Shown here: piece after piece, positions 1 to 13,724 of the stretch
Numbering within the stretch: the first letter of the stretch is position 1
Layout: the number at the start of each line of letters is the position of its first letter
Program-made: the position numbers and the translations under genes
NCBI RefSeq assembly: GCF_022539665.2
Contig: NC_081333.1
Span: forward strand, 2,480,001 to 2,544,000
Direction of reading: 5' to 3'
Source of the DNA: Daphnia carinata
Lineage: Eukaryota; Arthropoda; Branchiopoda; Diplostraca; Daphniidae
DNA length: 64,000 nucleotides
Notes under the pieces: model-generated
The model's input: the letters and a program-made list of their open reading frames with translations, nothing else
Database searches by the model: none
Told to the model about the DNA's origin: nothing

Positions 1-1329
1 ATATGTTAGCTATCTCTGTCACAATTCACTGTGTTTGGCTCCAGAGCATTCTAGCCTCTCCCCCAGATATAGTGTTAGTTCCAGCAGTAGCAAGTCAGAA
101 ATCCTATCATCACCTACCTCCATGGTTAAACCGATAAGTGGATTTCCCTCAAAAATCAACATTAAATCAGTTGCATTTGAAGAGGCTTATGATTTGGGCT
201 TTGACATCACCAGTAGGGATGTTATAGTGTTTCTGCATATTCAAAAAACGGGTGGTACAACGTTTGGCCGGCATCTTGTCAAAGATCTGAATTTAGAGAA
301 TCCTTGTAATTGCCCAAGTAAGCGCAAACGCTGTGATTGTTTCCGTCCCAACACCATCAATGAGCAGTGGCTATTCAGTCGGTATTCAACCGGTTGGAAG
401 TGTGGCTTGCACGCAGACTGGACCGAGTTGACCGACTGCGTGGAGGGTGCGCTAGACGAGTACGAAGGATCTGCAAGAAAAAGAAGGTTGTGGCATTTAC
501 TCGAAACTTCATTATTTTTCTTTTTCGATCTAATCTGAACTGGCATGTTTTTTTTAGATATTTTTTCATCACTGTTCTTCGTGATCCAATTCACCGGTAT
601 CTGTCAGAATTCCGCCATGTTCAGAGAGGTGCCACTTGGAAAAGTGCCCGGCATTGGTGCGGTGGTCAGGAATTTACGAGTCTGCCTCACTGCTATAAGG
701 TATTTTTGGTTGATTTTAAGGATAGGTAGTTTCCGAGAAAAATCAACTTTAGGACATTTTGTGACTAAAAGGGATCCAACTGGACTGGCGTTGAGTTGGA
801 CGAGTTTATGAATTGTTCGTATAATCTGGCTCATAACCGGCAAACACGAATGCTGGCCGATCTGACACTGGCTGGCTGTTACACTGGCTACAATACGACA
901 GCAGACCAACTGGAACGTGATAGAATCTTATTGCAAAGCGCCAAACAGAACTTAGCTAGTATGGCGTATTTTGGATTGACAGAAGAGCAGGCTGCTAGCC
1001 AATACATATTTGAGCGAACGTTCCATCTTGATTTTGCAAACCCATTTGACCAAGCAAATGCAACTTTATCAGCTCAGGCAATAGCCGAACTAACGCCAAT
1101 TCAGGTAAAAACTTCTTATTGGCTGTCAGCGTCTTTCAATACCGACAATTATTTACAGCTAGAACGAGTTCGCCAGCTCAACAGCCTTGACAACGAGCTA
1201 CTAGAATTCGCCCGGCAGCTGTTGCACGAGCGATTTAAGATGCTTAAACGACGGGACTCCCATTTTAGGAGGAACTGGCTTCGCGTTATCCATCCCCATA
1301 AGTCCGAGAGAACGACGGAAACTCATTAG
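1..1329 (+). CDS. HS6ST: Heparan-sulfate 6-O-sulfotransferase, 5' end outside the window
   Basis: This Golgi type II enzyme transfers sulfate from PAPS to the 6-O position of glucosamine in heparan sulfate. The frame is open from the window edge, so the 5' end is missing. Exons read as ..486, 558-699, 772-1104 and 1159-1329 with GT-AG introns, and the codons close across the first two junctions. The 5'-phosphosulfate loop is seen in HIQKTGGTTFGRHL, the 3'-phosphate-binding segment in LRDPIHRYLSEFRHVQRGAT, and further family blocks in NLAHNRQTRMLADL and MAYFGLTEEQ. The protein ends at TAG 1327-1329. The stretch 1105-1158 has GT...AG ends, is exactly 54 bases and contains no stop, so it could be spliced or retained; family alignment favours splicing. 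The family call rests on remembered vertebrate and insect HS6ST sequences and is strong. Confidence 0.93.
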
Positions 1330-2133
1330 TCTAAAACAAAAATCAGAAACACGGGAAATGTTGCCATCCTGCTATTTTATAAATTTTTTTTAAAGAAATT
1401 TTCACCGGTCTTTGCCTCTTGCACCTTTTTTTTATACTTTAGGATGCTTTTCTCTCAAGTCGTCTGTTTTTATATATATGTATATGTACCAACCGTCTAA
1501 TCTCTAATCACTACAGTGGTTTAGCTATTTTTAATTAAGATAAAAAGCTCACAGAATTTTAAGAGATGACGCATTTTGTCGTGAAATATAATCTGTCCTG
1601 TTATCTTGTGCTATTTTTTGTTTGTTAACCATCCTTGAGTCCTGCCATGCATGGCTTTTGATTGATCGATTGAGTTCACTTGTCCGATCCTTTCATATTA
1701 TCGCATCTGTTTGATTTTGTCATTTTATAAGAATTTTCTTACGTAAAAGAATCACCTTCTCTTCCAACCATGATCAATTAATCTCTTGACCATGTAGTCT
1801 CCTTGTTGAATCCTCTTCCTGCAACGTTTGCTTGTAATCCCAATCTCAGCCCTTTTGTAGCCTTCACAAGTCCCCAGCGATTTCTTTTCACACTTCAGTA
1901 CACTATGTTTTTTATAGCGCTTTAATTAGCACATCCTTTCAACATGCCTATTCATTGCTAGACGGTTTCTGCAATCCTTTTTCGGCACGGAAATGAAAAC
2001 ACGCTTCCTAAAATGATTATAAAGATATTAATGCTACCCCATAGAAACTAAAGTTAATAAAAACCTCCAGGATGATCTGAAATACTTGCGATTCTTTTTT
2101 AAATGTTTGTCGATTGCTTACAAAATGTATTCA
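1330..2133. other. Convergent intergenic region with 3' UTRs
   Basis: This AT-rich stretch lies between the stop codons of two convergent genes (HS6ST on +, PELP1 on -). It should hold both 3' UTRs. No open frame or repeat of note is seen. Confidence 0.6.
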
Positions 2134-5100
2134 TTAGGCTGGAACATCATGAAACGAAGCTAACATGGCATCCACATTGTCGTCCAGTTCGTCCTCTCCG
2201 TTTTCCAGCTCTTCGGTCTGCATCTTCATAAAATATAAAAACAATTGACATGTGCAATAGTAGAATAATTGTAATGAGAAATCAATACCTTTTCCAGCGG
2301 GGAAAACACAGTCGGTTTGGAATCTTCATGAGGTCTCTTCCTGGCTGGCGATGTCTCATTTTTAACTTGCTTTATCTCGGAAGGAATACAAGATTTTTCT
2401 GTTACTGACTGCGTCGGCAAAGCAACAGCAGCAATCACTTTCAGCGCTTCTTTCCGCGTCATCATTCTCGTTGATTTCACAGGAGATTCGCTGGATATCG
2501 TCGTCACACCCATTGGAGGTGTTGAAAAATCATCGTCATGTGAACCATTTGAAATAGATAGTCGGTTGGACGGTAGCGGTGATGACTCAGGTTGGCGTAT
2601 TTCAACCACTAAATCCAATGAATTTTCATGAATGTTTTTAGCAGGGGTTGTCACGTGCTTGATTAATGCAGCGTCGGTTGGTATTGTCGATTGACCAACT
2701 GATATAGCACGTAGAGTCGATTGCGTCGCTACCATAGCTGATGACGTTGATGCAGGTTCAACCAACTTGACAGAGCCGTTCAATAATGGCGCTTCCTGCT
2801 GAATGCAACGCAATTGCTTCGATTCTAGAGCAAAATTGAGCGTCGGCCCTCTTGGTCGCAATATAGACTGAATCGACACCAAGGCTTCAACACAGACCGA
2901 CGACACCTAAACAGAGAGTGAAGACATAATACAATATGGTACGTTGACGTCAAACGAAATTGTATTACCTCAATGTTGGGATCGTTCATGCCACTGCTAA
3001 AAATGGCAGAAGCGTAGTTGAGGGGTGCCGGCCATTGGGGACTTGGACATAGCAACAACTTTTCCAATACCCGATACATGCAAGCTCGACAGCGGGGGTC
3101 ATTGTACGGCACAAGTGTGTTCAGTTCAGCGCCGTTCATGATGTCAACGAGTACGGACAACACGATCTCTTGAGTTTCCTATTTTTATTTTTTTTTTAAT
3201 AGAAACGTGTTGTCAAGAAATGATAATCCCTATTTCTGTTCAAAATTTTTACTTTATGTATGGCTGGCTTGATTCTCGGCCCGCAACAGAGAAGGATTGT
3301 AGACATACATTGGAGGGCCATCTGACAAACGTCAGCGTTGGCTGTCAAATCCTCTTTCTGAAGAATCACACCAGTGGTCCCCATCTTTTTCTTTCCTTTC
3401 CTAGTCATCTTTCCATTGCTAGGAGGATTCACTACACACATTTTTGTAAATGATATATCAATTTTAACAATTACAAAATATTTTCCAGGTCTTCTAGGCT
3501 ACCTGTTAGCAGCTGGACCGTGTCTCGGTGGACGAGGATATCTGATAGCAATTGGCTGAAGAGTACATCAACACATTTACCCCAACCGCAGGCCGAGCGG
3601 CTTGCGGCCACCCATAAGCACAAGGTTCGGTAGACTTGGCTGCGTAATTTCCTGTAATACACAAGTGGATAGCACTTGGCCATATCTGTTAATTTCCCGC
3701 TTTCATTTGGTTCATGTGAAGTGGTCTTTACCCGTAGGGTCTTTCAATTCCAACTCGACGTCGATCAACTGGAGTGAAAGTCCACTGAAGCACTTGAACG
3801 AAAAAGTTCATAACAGTTGTCGCTCGGGTCAGCAATTGAGACCTGCAGACGGCCACCAAAGACGCCAAGACGTCTAACACGGACGACTGAAGGTCAGGGA
3901 TAATTGATCCCAAGGTCAATTGTTCTGTTTAATTCAAAAATAGATTCAAGTATATTCGACAATAGATATCTCTCGCAACTGAAAAATACCGAAATTGGCT
4001 CGGGCTGTCTTTGAAAGACTTTTGCTGTTAAGCGCTAAGAGGCGAGAAATCATTGCCAAAAGTCGATCGATCGGGACATTCTTTGTGGTGGGGAATGGCT
4101 CGCTATTTGGAAGGGCAAAAGTGAAAACAAAATGATTACAACACGACCCTAAGTAGATTGGCACATTTCCAGATACCGCAATCGAAAGGAAATGAAAAAA
4201 TTACTTACTTGAGCAACACGACTAACGCGGAACAGAGGTTCACAAATCTTCGCTGTTGATCGTGTAACAAAACCATGGGATTCTTATGTTGCAATTCTGG
4301 GATTTTTAATGGATTCGACGAAACCTCTTGTATCTACGATGGAAACAGACACATTGATTCTTGAGTTTATCTTTGAGTAAAACGCTTGACCGATAGCGTT
4401 TCTTTGTTTACCTTCAGTTCTTCGATGTTTCTAAACATCCCGTTGATCGTGCAATGGACAGAGTCGATGAGCTGCAGGCAAAATTCGATCCAGTTGCTTC
4501 TGTGCTGAGCTCCTTGCGATCCACTGCTACCGACACTAGGCAGATACGCCATGCAAGTAGCCCACACTGATCGCAGGCTCGAATCAGTGGCCATTTCATC
4601 CCAATCAATCAGCGATAAGAGATGTCGTTCAATAGCACCCTGGTGGGACAAAGAATGATTGGCATGATGCTCTTTGCATATAAAATCAACAGTTATCCTT
4701 CACCGACCTTGACTGGGCCGCAAGGGTTACCATAATTTTTCATACAACTCTTGAGGCACTCAAGGACATGTACTGTAATGGAAGCCTAGAATTCAATGTC
4801 ATGTACAACTAGTTAGCTCACAATCAGTTACCAAATGTGAAACAATGCTTACCTTTTGTGAAAATTCTGGCTCACATAGCAAGGTTACTAGTTGCGAAAT
4901 AACTGTGGTGCTTAGTTGTCGTGAGAGTTCTGGAAACTGAGATGAGAATGCCAGCAGCTTGCCTGTAAGTAAATGTTTTGGTATTACAGGTGCCATCTTT
5001 GCTACCTGGGGCCAAGAACAACACTCACCCAGAACCTTAAAAACGGTCTGTCCCACAGTCTTTTTGGTGGGACCGTGGAGCAAGCGCATCACTTGTTGGA

Positions 5101-5426
5101 CCCACGAAACACAATTGGAAGTGAAGGTGTCAGTCCCACATTGAGTTACGAGCACATCGAGAAGGAGAGCTCCTTCAACCCTGCAAAACAGTTAATACGG
5201 ATCGTGAGCACAAGAAAGAATTTTTTTCAAAACGGGAAGCTCACCTGGTATCGGGGTTATTGAGCTTGCCGTTGATGACGCCGACGGCATGATTCAAGTC
5301 AGCTTCATTTGCGACTAGCTCACCAAAACTCTGATGCGATTTGCACGTCTCCAAAAACTGCCAAAGATTGTGTTCGCCTTCAACACTTTCAGTATACAGT
5401 GGCAGTAGATTTAAAAGGCCATCCAT
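2134..5426 (-). CDS. PELP1: PELP1 / RIX1-type ribosome-maturation scaffold
   Basis: PELP1 (yeast Rix1 relative) is a nucleolar helical-repeat protein of the 5FMC/Rix1 complex needed for 60S maturation. About thirteen exons are read on the minus strand. The start is ATG 5426-5424 (MDGLLNLLPLYTES) and the stop is TAA at 2136-2134. Landmarks in order: CVSWVQQVMRLLH; PELSRQLSTTVISQL; CLKSCMKNYGNPCGPVKGAI; a short exon near 4209-4330 reading PMVLLHDQQRRFVNLC; VPIDRLLAMISRLLALNSKS; ERPYG joined to KLRSQVYRTLCLWV; NADVCQMALQCMSTILLCCGPRIK; PRCRACMYRVLEKLLLCPSP. Vertebrate PELP1 has all of these blocks. The C-terminal part is Ser/Thr-rich and much shorter than in vertebrates. It lacks the long proline and glutamate runs but ends in an acidic stretch plus MLASFHDVPA, like the vertebrate MLADF..CPP end. 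An upstream noncoding exon is possible. Confidence 0.88.
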
Positions 5427-7275
5427 ATTGATGACTGTTAACGCTATCACACTCCTTTTTACCTGGTACGAGAAGGTTTAGATTCGTGAATCTAAACAGC
5501 CGTATTTCAATAACACGTGGAGAAGCAAATCGCCATCGTCTGTAAAGGACTTTGGCTCTGTCATTGGCTGATGGCTCTGTGCGTTGCCATATCGAGTAAA
5601 ATGGCACAAACGTGTCCGGATTTTTAAAAGAACTAGACAGACACAAACCAAATGAAACTCTTAGCGAGTCTCTCGGTCTTCCTCGAGCCCCTGTCAATAC
5701 CGCCATATGAATATGAATGTCCGAGCCTTCCTCTTATTCTAAAAGCTTGCGATGCTAATCTGTTCTTTTTTTTTCCGAGTCGATCGGAATGGCTGCAATG
5801 GAGGTTGGGAAGCAATGCGGACCCTTTTATGCGCGACGGCAAAAGATCGTGTGAGAATACAAGTATAGAAGACAAGCTAGACGGCAGCTCGTTTTTTATT
5901 TGACTCATTCGAAAATCTTCCATCATCGCCCTATGTACGGAAGGGAATGGCGTTTAGACCAAGGTTGTGAAAAATATATTGTTTATAGATGTATTGATCT
6001 TTTTTCCTTTCGCGAAAAATTCTCCTCTTTTGGCTATCAACATCTTTGATCAATCGATGGACGACGTTCGCCTTTTCGAAAATTGATGGACCCGAATGCA
6101 TGTAGCTACGCTGGCGGAAGATGACGATGGCAAAAAGGCTAAAATGATCGGCCCAAAGGCACATTTTGAATGACTAAATCTATTCTCCCAAAGACTAAAA
6201 ACTATTTGAAAATAAAGGAAAGAAAAATATTACAAGTCAGTATTCAATTCCCCCCGCTTTTTTTATCATTCGACATTGATCTGCAGTCCGTTCAATGTTT
6301 TCACGCGGTGCGGGAACGTGATCGGATCGATGGTAGCCGGATTTTCTATATTCTACCTAAGGGGCGAACAAAACAAAAATCAATCAGAGATATTTAAAAG
6401 AAAACACGCAAAAAGGAGAGATAGTCCTTCAACTTTCAGCAACATTGTCAATTCTTTTATCCGTGTGTCACGAACCCAAATGCCTATTACGCACGCCGGA
6501 TGACACTATCGGAGAAGCACACGTTTTTGATTGAGTGTGGAGAAGCCTTAACGTGTGTGCCCTTGGTCGTCCTGTCAGCTAAAAAGTCATTCCAGTACGA
6601 GCCGAGCTCACCACTCTACGTGTGCTGATCAATAAATGTGTCTATAAAAAAAACATTCGCCGAAAAAGAAATCTCTGCCCCCCTCCCCAAGAGTCTCATA
6701 CAACATTTAGTTGTAGGAGAAAAAAAAAAGCTTGGTCATTATATAATGGGACCAAAGGGAACAAGATGTTGTGGCAGGAAAAAAAAAAGGGAAAATCATT
6801 TTCTTTTATTTCTCCGTCATTTCTTTGGGTACGCCGGGTGCGCTGTACAAACCCCGTAGTAATAAAAATGGCATCGTTTTCTTTTTTTTTTTTTTTCTTA
6901 TTTAATACGTCTGAGTGAATGGTGCTGGCCTTTTTTTTTTTTTTTTAAATCAAATAACCGCTGCTATGGTGAAGCATTACCGCAAGATGCTCTACACAGA
7001 GCCGCAAATAGTGCGCACGTTTATTTCACTGCCCACTTCTTTTTTTTTTTTTTTTTAATATGACATAATTAATTATTTCGAAGACGGGGGCTACAGTAGA
7101 TTGCAAAGATCCCATGAGGAGTGATCAATCTGTTTACGACAGGAAATGAATTTCGTGTATGAGAAGAAGAACGTCCGCATAAGCACAAAAAGGGGAGGCC
7201 TATTTATAACTGAATTCTTTTATAACGTGCACGTCTCGAATCAAGCAGTGCCGCGTCCCGACTGACCGCAATCAG

Positions 7276-7295
7276 GTCACGGCCGCGGCCATGAC
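7276..7295. repeat. GC-rich near-perfect 20-bp palindrome
   Basis: The sequence GTCACGGCCGCGGCCATGAC is self-complementary except for one base pair. It contains the perfect 10-mer GGCCGCGGCC inside an AT-rich noncoding region. It may be a protein-binding site; nothing more can be said. Confidence 0.5.
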
Positions 7296-7674
7296 ATTTA
7301 TGTTTAGGCCTATGTGTGTCTCTGTGCACACGCCAGATTTTCTATATTCGTGACAATCATGTGCGTCTAACAAGACCGGAAAGGGAAACAGAGAACCAGC
7401 AGTCCCAATTTGTTATCGCTGCCCAGTGCTCTCTATACAAATGTAAACAGTTACAACTGTATACAGTTTACACTGCGTAAAAATAAAGTTTGATATCGCA
7501 TCTAGGTTAACGATCGCCTAGCGTGAAATAAGATGTTTCATGGCTGTTTGTTCCGCCAAACAACACAAGACTATCAGACACGCGTCCAGGCCTCTGTTGG
7601 ATTATTGACTCGCCTCCATGATATCAAGGTTGGCGTCGGCGATATAGTCCACCAACTTTTTCCTCCTCACCTTT

Positions 7675-7706
<32 letters not shown>

Positions 7707-9476
7707 GACTTCATATTATTTCTTAAGAAATAAAATAAGTCAGTCTATATAGGGAATCCTGTATAAACTTGACATCATTCGACCGTAAGGCGGGAAGAGT
7801 TGAGTTCAAAACGCGTGGCGACATGTCGAATCATTCACGCAATCCCATTCAATTTTAATTATGATTGTCTGTTGAACGTGTAACTCAATCTCTGCGAACA
7901 AGCATCAGAAAATCAAGGGTATGGGAAAGAGGGTATAGTGTTTACATCTCCTTGAAGGGTACGATGTTTACACAAAACTTGGAGATGTGGACGAGAGTTT
8001 GATTCATGCCTGACTGGTGGTGCGTGAGTTGGCTTCGTTTTTCCCATATTTGGACACGGGCACGGTGACAATCCAAATTAGAATAAGCCGGAAATATGTC
8101 CAAACTTTGCTAACCGACGATGAAAACTAAATTTTTCGAAAAAAAAACAATAAAGCCTAAAGGACTTTGCACTTGAAAATCATTGGAATGCAAATCGAAA
8201 TTCAGCACAATCATCGTTATTTTGAAAATATTATTCAACGAGATGGAGGGGATTTTATTCGATAAGACAAGGCCCATTGTATTCGTAATCAAAAACAATA
8301 GGTGGCTGTTAAAGCGCGAGAGCAAACACGGCCAAGTGAGACTCTTGAATAAAACAAGACGCACAGCAACTTGTTGCTACTCATCTTTTGTTTAAAATCA
8401 TTTCACTCGGCTTCCCATTTGTTTTGCTTTTCATCCATAATGGCGCAATCTAAGTGCGCTAAGTTTGATGGATGCAACAACAGGTATGTGCTCTTTCTCT
8501 CTGTTCTGTGGCTTTTCACCGATCATAAAAGCATCGGCGAGCGTGTGACGAAGCATTTCAAAGAGCCACCATTGACGCAAAGAACGTGTTCGTTTGGCAA
8601 ATCTATTTTTTTTTTTTGCAATCCAAAATTATGAAAATATTTGTGTTTGAATTTCCCGCTGAATTGTGTGCGGCTTGTTCGCTACATTATGTTTTAGACT
8701 TGAAAATGAGGAAAACATTATTCGTGTTTGCTCGATCGATACGTGAAATTCTAAAACATTTTTCCTGATTCACTTTGACGGATAGCATCATATCCGGCAC
8801 GCATTAAATTAAACGAAGGATGTATGCGATAGGGAGGCCGGCGCACATCACGAAAAATGTGGAATTTGTTATTGAATAATGCAACGAATCAATTTAATAA
8901 AAAAACGAATGTGACAGCACCGTACGTCACACGACAAATTGGTCTCTTTAAAAAAGCAGAAATTTAAAGAACGCGATGACACAATGTTCTACAAATGTAA
9001 TTAATTTCAAAACGACCTTCGCCGCGATAAAAATATCAAGTAGAAAGCAAACTGCCCCTGCCTGGCACCGTCTGTCCAACGATGCGCAAAACTCACGCAC
9101 CCAAACGTATTGTTTTCTTTTGCGAACGTCACATTTAAAAAATGGCAAACTACAAAGCGCTGCTGGAAAAACGGAAAATCTGCAAAATGCAAATGGCAAT
9201 TTTTATGTTTTTTTTTCTCATACTCATTGGCAATTCCAGTTGAATCACCTGCTCGTTGTTGTGCATCAGAAAAGTGTGTCGCTTCAACATGTGCGTGTCA
9301 TCCTTAAAAACAAAAACAAAAAAAACAAAACAAAACAAAAACGTGCTTGACAATGACCAGCAATAGCAGAGAAAGAACAACTCTCCGTGTGTTTGCAACT
9401 GATGTGATTAATAGGCTTCATGGGAAATCACATCAAGCGAGCGGGACAAACAAAAAAAATAAGAACCAACGGCGGC

Positions 9477-9495
9477 AGAGAGAGAGAGAGAGAGA
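9477..9495. repeat. (GA)n microsatellite
   Basis: About nine GA units, followed downstream by poly-A and poly-T runs. Confidence 0.85.
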
Positions 9496-12400
9496 CAACA
9501 ATCAAGTGCGTGTTTTCTCTATATTCGGCAAATGTTTGGGCGAAACGACGAGAGCAAAAAGTCGCTATTGCCGTGACCAACTTTGGTAGCCCAACAGTTT
9601 TTTTGTTTTGTTTTTTTTCACGGCAAGCACTTGTGTGTGTGCGACGACAGAAAAAGAAAGAGAGAGAGAAAGGTTTTTTTTTTTAAACGTCAGCTTTATC
9701 TACGAGAAACGACCTGGAATGTTTATAGAACAATGACAGAGTTCAACAATAATAGCCAGGAAACAGGCGAATCTCAAACAATTCGTGCATCGTTTTTTTT
9801 TTTTCCATTTCGTGATTACCCTGCGTTAACGCGTGCAATCGGGAGATTACATAACACGGCAATATATGGAATGTTGGATTATTTCTGATTAGAAATTATA
9901 TAAACGCCTAGCGCGTCATTCGAATGGAAGGGTCTTTGCAGTTTTCAGCGGACTAAATCCAGTTTCCGGTCTAGATTAGCAGATCATCATTAAAAATCAG
10001 TTGTTTTTGATTCGATTTTATTCATTTAAAAAAAAAAAAAAGAATATATTTTTTTTTATCTTCCTGTTTGGATCACGGTCATCCGTGAAAGTCAAAACCG
10101 CAAGACTTCCGAGAGTCAAACATCACCGGTTTTAGCCAGTTTTTGAAAATCACGAACGCTCTCGGCTTGTTACATTTTCACAATATTTCTATTTCATATT
10201 CAAACGCGTCGTTTTGTAGAAAACGAAAAAAACAAACTGGTTTCACAAATGTTTCAATGGCGCAACCACTAAGATTTGAATTCATTTCTTTTTCAATAAA
10301 AATTGATTAGCCCGAATATCAATTTACATAGAATACGCCACGTTCCTTTAATAGGATGACTCATCGATCGTAAATGTTTGCGACAAAAAATCCTAACCAA
10401 AAAAATGTGTGTTTCTTGTTTTGTTTTTATGAAAAATGAAAATCATAACTCATCAATCGGAATGCTGTTCACGTTCTGTTCCGGTATAACGCGCTCACAC
10501 GAACCCTTTTTTTTTTTGCTCTCTCCAAGGTTATACACAACTCACTGTACACACACGTATAATTATCGTAACTACATACCGCCAAGGCCCACCATCTTAT
10601 TTTTTTTTTGTTTTGTTCTCCACGAATTTTCAAGTGTTTTACGGAAGCTGAATTATTCAAACGTATCGGCGCCATAGTTGGGTGTCTTATCCGCTACACA
10701 CCGCAATGCAAGTTGGTGCTGTACTGCTATACGCACAGACGGGAAAGGAAGAATGAAAATGCACGAGTTATGCATATGTATTCGGCTTTCAACGTACTGC
10801 ACGCGAGTATAACGTGCACTTTCACCATCGCCTTGAAATGGAAGGGGGGAAAAAAAAGGAAGAAGAATAAGACCCTTTCCATTAGGTGGGTGACCATTGA
10901 CGGTGTCATTTCCTATTTCTTCTTCGTGCAGCCTTGATCCTCTTTCGTTCGGATTTGCTAAACGGAAGGAAGAAGCGAATCGTGCCTATACATCTGAAAA
11001 ATCGTTCTTCTTTTATTGCTTCGAGGGCAATATACTTTCGTGAACTTCCACTTTCTGATATTCTTGCACGTTGAATTATTTTGAAAGTTGAAAAATTCAT
11101 TTGAGGGATAAAACCTCCAGCTAAACGTGAATCAAATTCCCTCTGTTAATTATTCATTGGCCCCTTTCCTTGAACATTTCGCAGTTGACATATCGCAAGC
11201 CCTTCTAGAAATACCTTGCACATATTTTCCTTCGCATGGTTTCCCACGACATTAACGGTTGATTTGTTCTTACCTTGCCTCTTGCAGTATTGCCCAACTA
11301 AGGACATTTGTTTCCACACTTGTCGTATGATTTTCTGGTATACGTGAATTAGTAACAGATTGCTATGCGTCTGGTTAGGACCAACTTATTTGCACACCTT
11401 GAGCTGGGCCACAGTTTGACAGTAGACGTGTTTACGTAATAGACCTGGACATCTACCTAGAAACAAGCGAAGCTCACCTCAATTTTGCATCCACACACGG
11501 CAACGTTAAAAACACAAACGCGAAATTCATTTCAAAATAAAAATGTTCAACTTATACACAATTCAGTTCACATGCGAGCCACATCCATTTACGTAACGCT
11601 CTTATAAAAAAAAAAAAAAGAAGATAAATGGAAAGACTTTCGGGGGTCGTTGAGTCTGTCACGCGGCCAGGTATGAGCCTCGCTGAATCGCAATCGTCCC
11701 ATGTTGCAGAGCACAATTGGCGTGTCTGGCAGTGAATACGACAACCATACGTATTGCCTTTGTTATGTATATACTTAAACGTAATGGACTATAGAAGCTG
11801 GGGCTTGCAATAAATGCGCTAGCTTTTATATTAGATCAATTGTGCGCATTGCAGAAGTGACGTGTGCACATCAACGTGTATGCCTTATGGATAAAACAAT
11901 AACGTTGTACATTGCCATCGAATAGCATATCATTACCGATGTAACACACACACACTACAAGGAAGAGTTTGCTGCTTTAAAAGATTCAGCCTTTTACGTT
12001 GACATTTGCGAAATTTTTGTTGTGCATGCCATTGATGGCCAGGTGTTTTTTGGCCTTCTTTGAAATGTATTTAACCTTTGTCAATCGAAAACTAATTTGT
12101 CTCCTACCAGACAGGCTGCGGGCCCTTATAGACACACAACATTCATCGACATTCAAAACAAAACTTTCTCTATATACAGTATATACCAGTGTATAAAAAA
12201 CAAGTTTGCCGTTATACATTTTCTTTCCTTTTTGCTATTTAGGTCCTGCGCAAAAAAAAAAAGAGATAGGGCCAGCGCAGGTGCGCTCATCCATCTTCCT
12301 TCGTCGCTAGGGGGGGAAGTTCGACATGCAAGTCGCACGTTCAGAGACGCTCTATACGGACATCCCATCCATCTAATAAGTCAAATGCTTCTCTACGTTG

Positions 12401-13700
12401 TTTGAGTGCTCGAGCTGCTGTTTTATTTTTTAATATATACCTGCCTGGCTTTTATTTATTTATATACATTTTTTGTTTTTGACCATATAATATAGCTACC
12501 AGAACATTCCGCAGGATGTCTTTTATCGGCCGGTTGGGGTTTTATAGAGTCTCTATATAAAATGGCCATCAAGAAAATGAATAAAAAAAGCGCCATTATT
12601 TTATTTAACGTACATGTACGGCAAAACACGTTGTGTCTCGTTGTGAAATTTTTTGGCCATTCGCGTGTCTCTAAATGGCGGAATGTATTCATCGTGATTT
12701 CGGGCAGACGAGGACAACCGCAAATAAAACGCCAATTGAGAAAATTTCAGTTGACAGCGAAAATTCGTTGTTTTTTTTTTTGCGAGGAAGGGAGTATCTC
12801 TTATAACCTTGGAGATGCCAAATAGCCTGTGTACAACAACTGCGTGATTACGTTCGCGTCTGTCGGCAAACTTACATTGAAGGGGGGGGCCGTTTGGCAT
12901 TGATTTGTTCGCCACGTTATTCCTGGCTTTTATTTTTTTTTAATTCCTTCCCTTTTTTTTTTTCTTTGGCGTCGTATAAGACGGCCACCAAATTGCAGAA
13001 GGGATCTCGTCTCGGAGACGGAAAAGCCCCACCCCCTGGATTGCGAGCGATTAGACCCAATTGTATATACAGAGTAAAGTGATACAGCTCTGCTGTATAT
13101 GTTGAAGCAGTTGGATTAGAGCTTACGTCTACATGTAGGCCAATGTAACAATTGCGAAGTAAATAGAGGCCAATCACACACACGGAATTATCGTCACGTG
13201 GGACACATCTATATAACACGATTCGCTGTAACCGTCATCAGTTTAATGGCCATTTCGAGTTTGTCCTCGAAGACAAAATAAACACATGCGGAAAACTGTT
13301 TCAGCCAATTTTACAGCAATTTTACTCTCTTTGTTTTTTTGCAAAGTCACTGAGTTTATTTGTTTTGTTTTTTTCACGTGTCTAAATGGGGTGATACGCG
13401 TATACGACACTTGACGAATAAAGTCATCCCTTTTTCTTTTTACGATTAAATTCATAGCCGATCATTTTGTTGACTTGTTGCGCATTTTCTTATGCACAAT
13501 TCTTATCGTTTCCTTATCAACGCCAAAAAAAAAAAAAAAAAATTGTCAGGAAGCATTTTCGCACAGTCACGACAGCACACGTTATGTAGTGTCCTCTTGT
13601 ACCCGAACATTTTCTATAAGGACAGATGTTTTAAAAGCCCCCCCCCCCTTTTTTTTCGTCTTTTTTTGTTGTTGTCGTTATACACGCGGTACGGAAACTG

Positions 13701-13724
13701 CTCTCTCTCTCTCTCTCTCTCTCT
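13701..13724. repeat. (CT)n microsatellite
   Basis: Twelve uninterrupted CT units. About 50 bases upstream there is a C homopolymer followed directly by a T homopolymer. Confidence 0.9.

Noticed and set aside
5633-5926. Minus-strand open frame upstream of PELP1
   Set aside because: It has no family motif and no splice link to the PELP1 start, and a plausible PELP1 N-terminus already exists at 5426.
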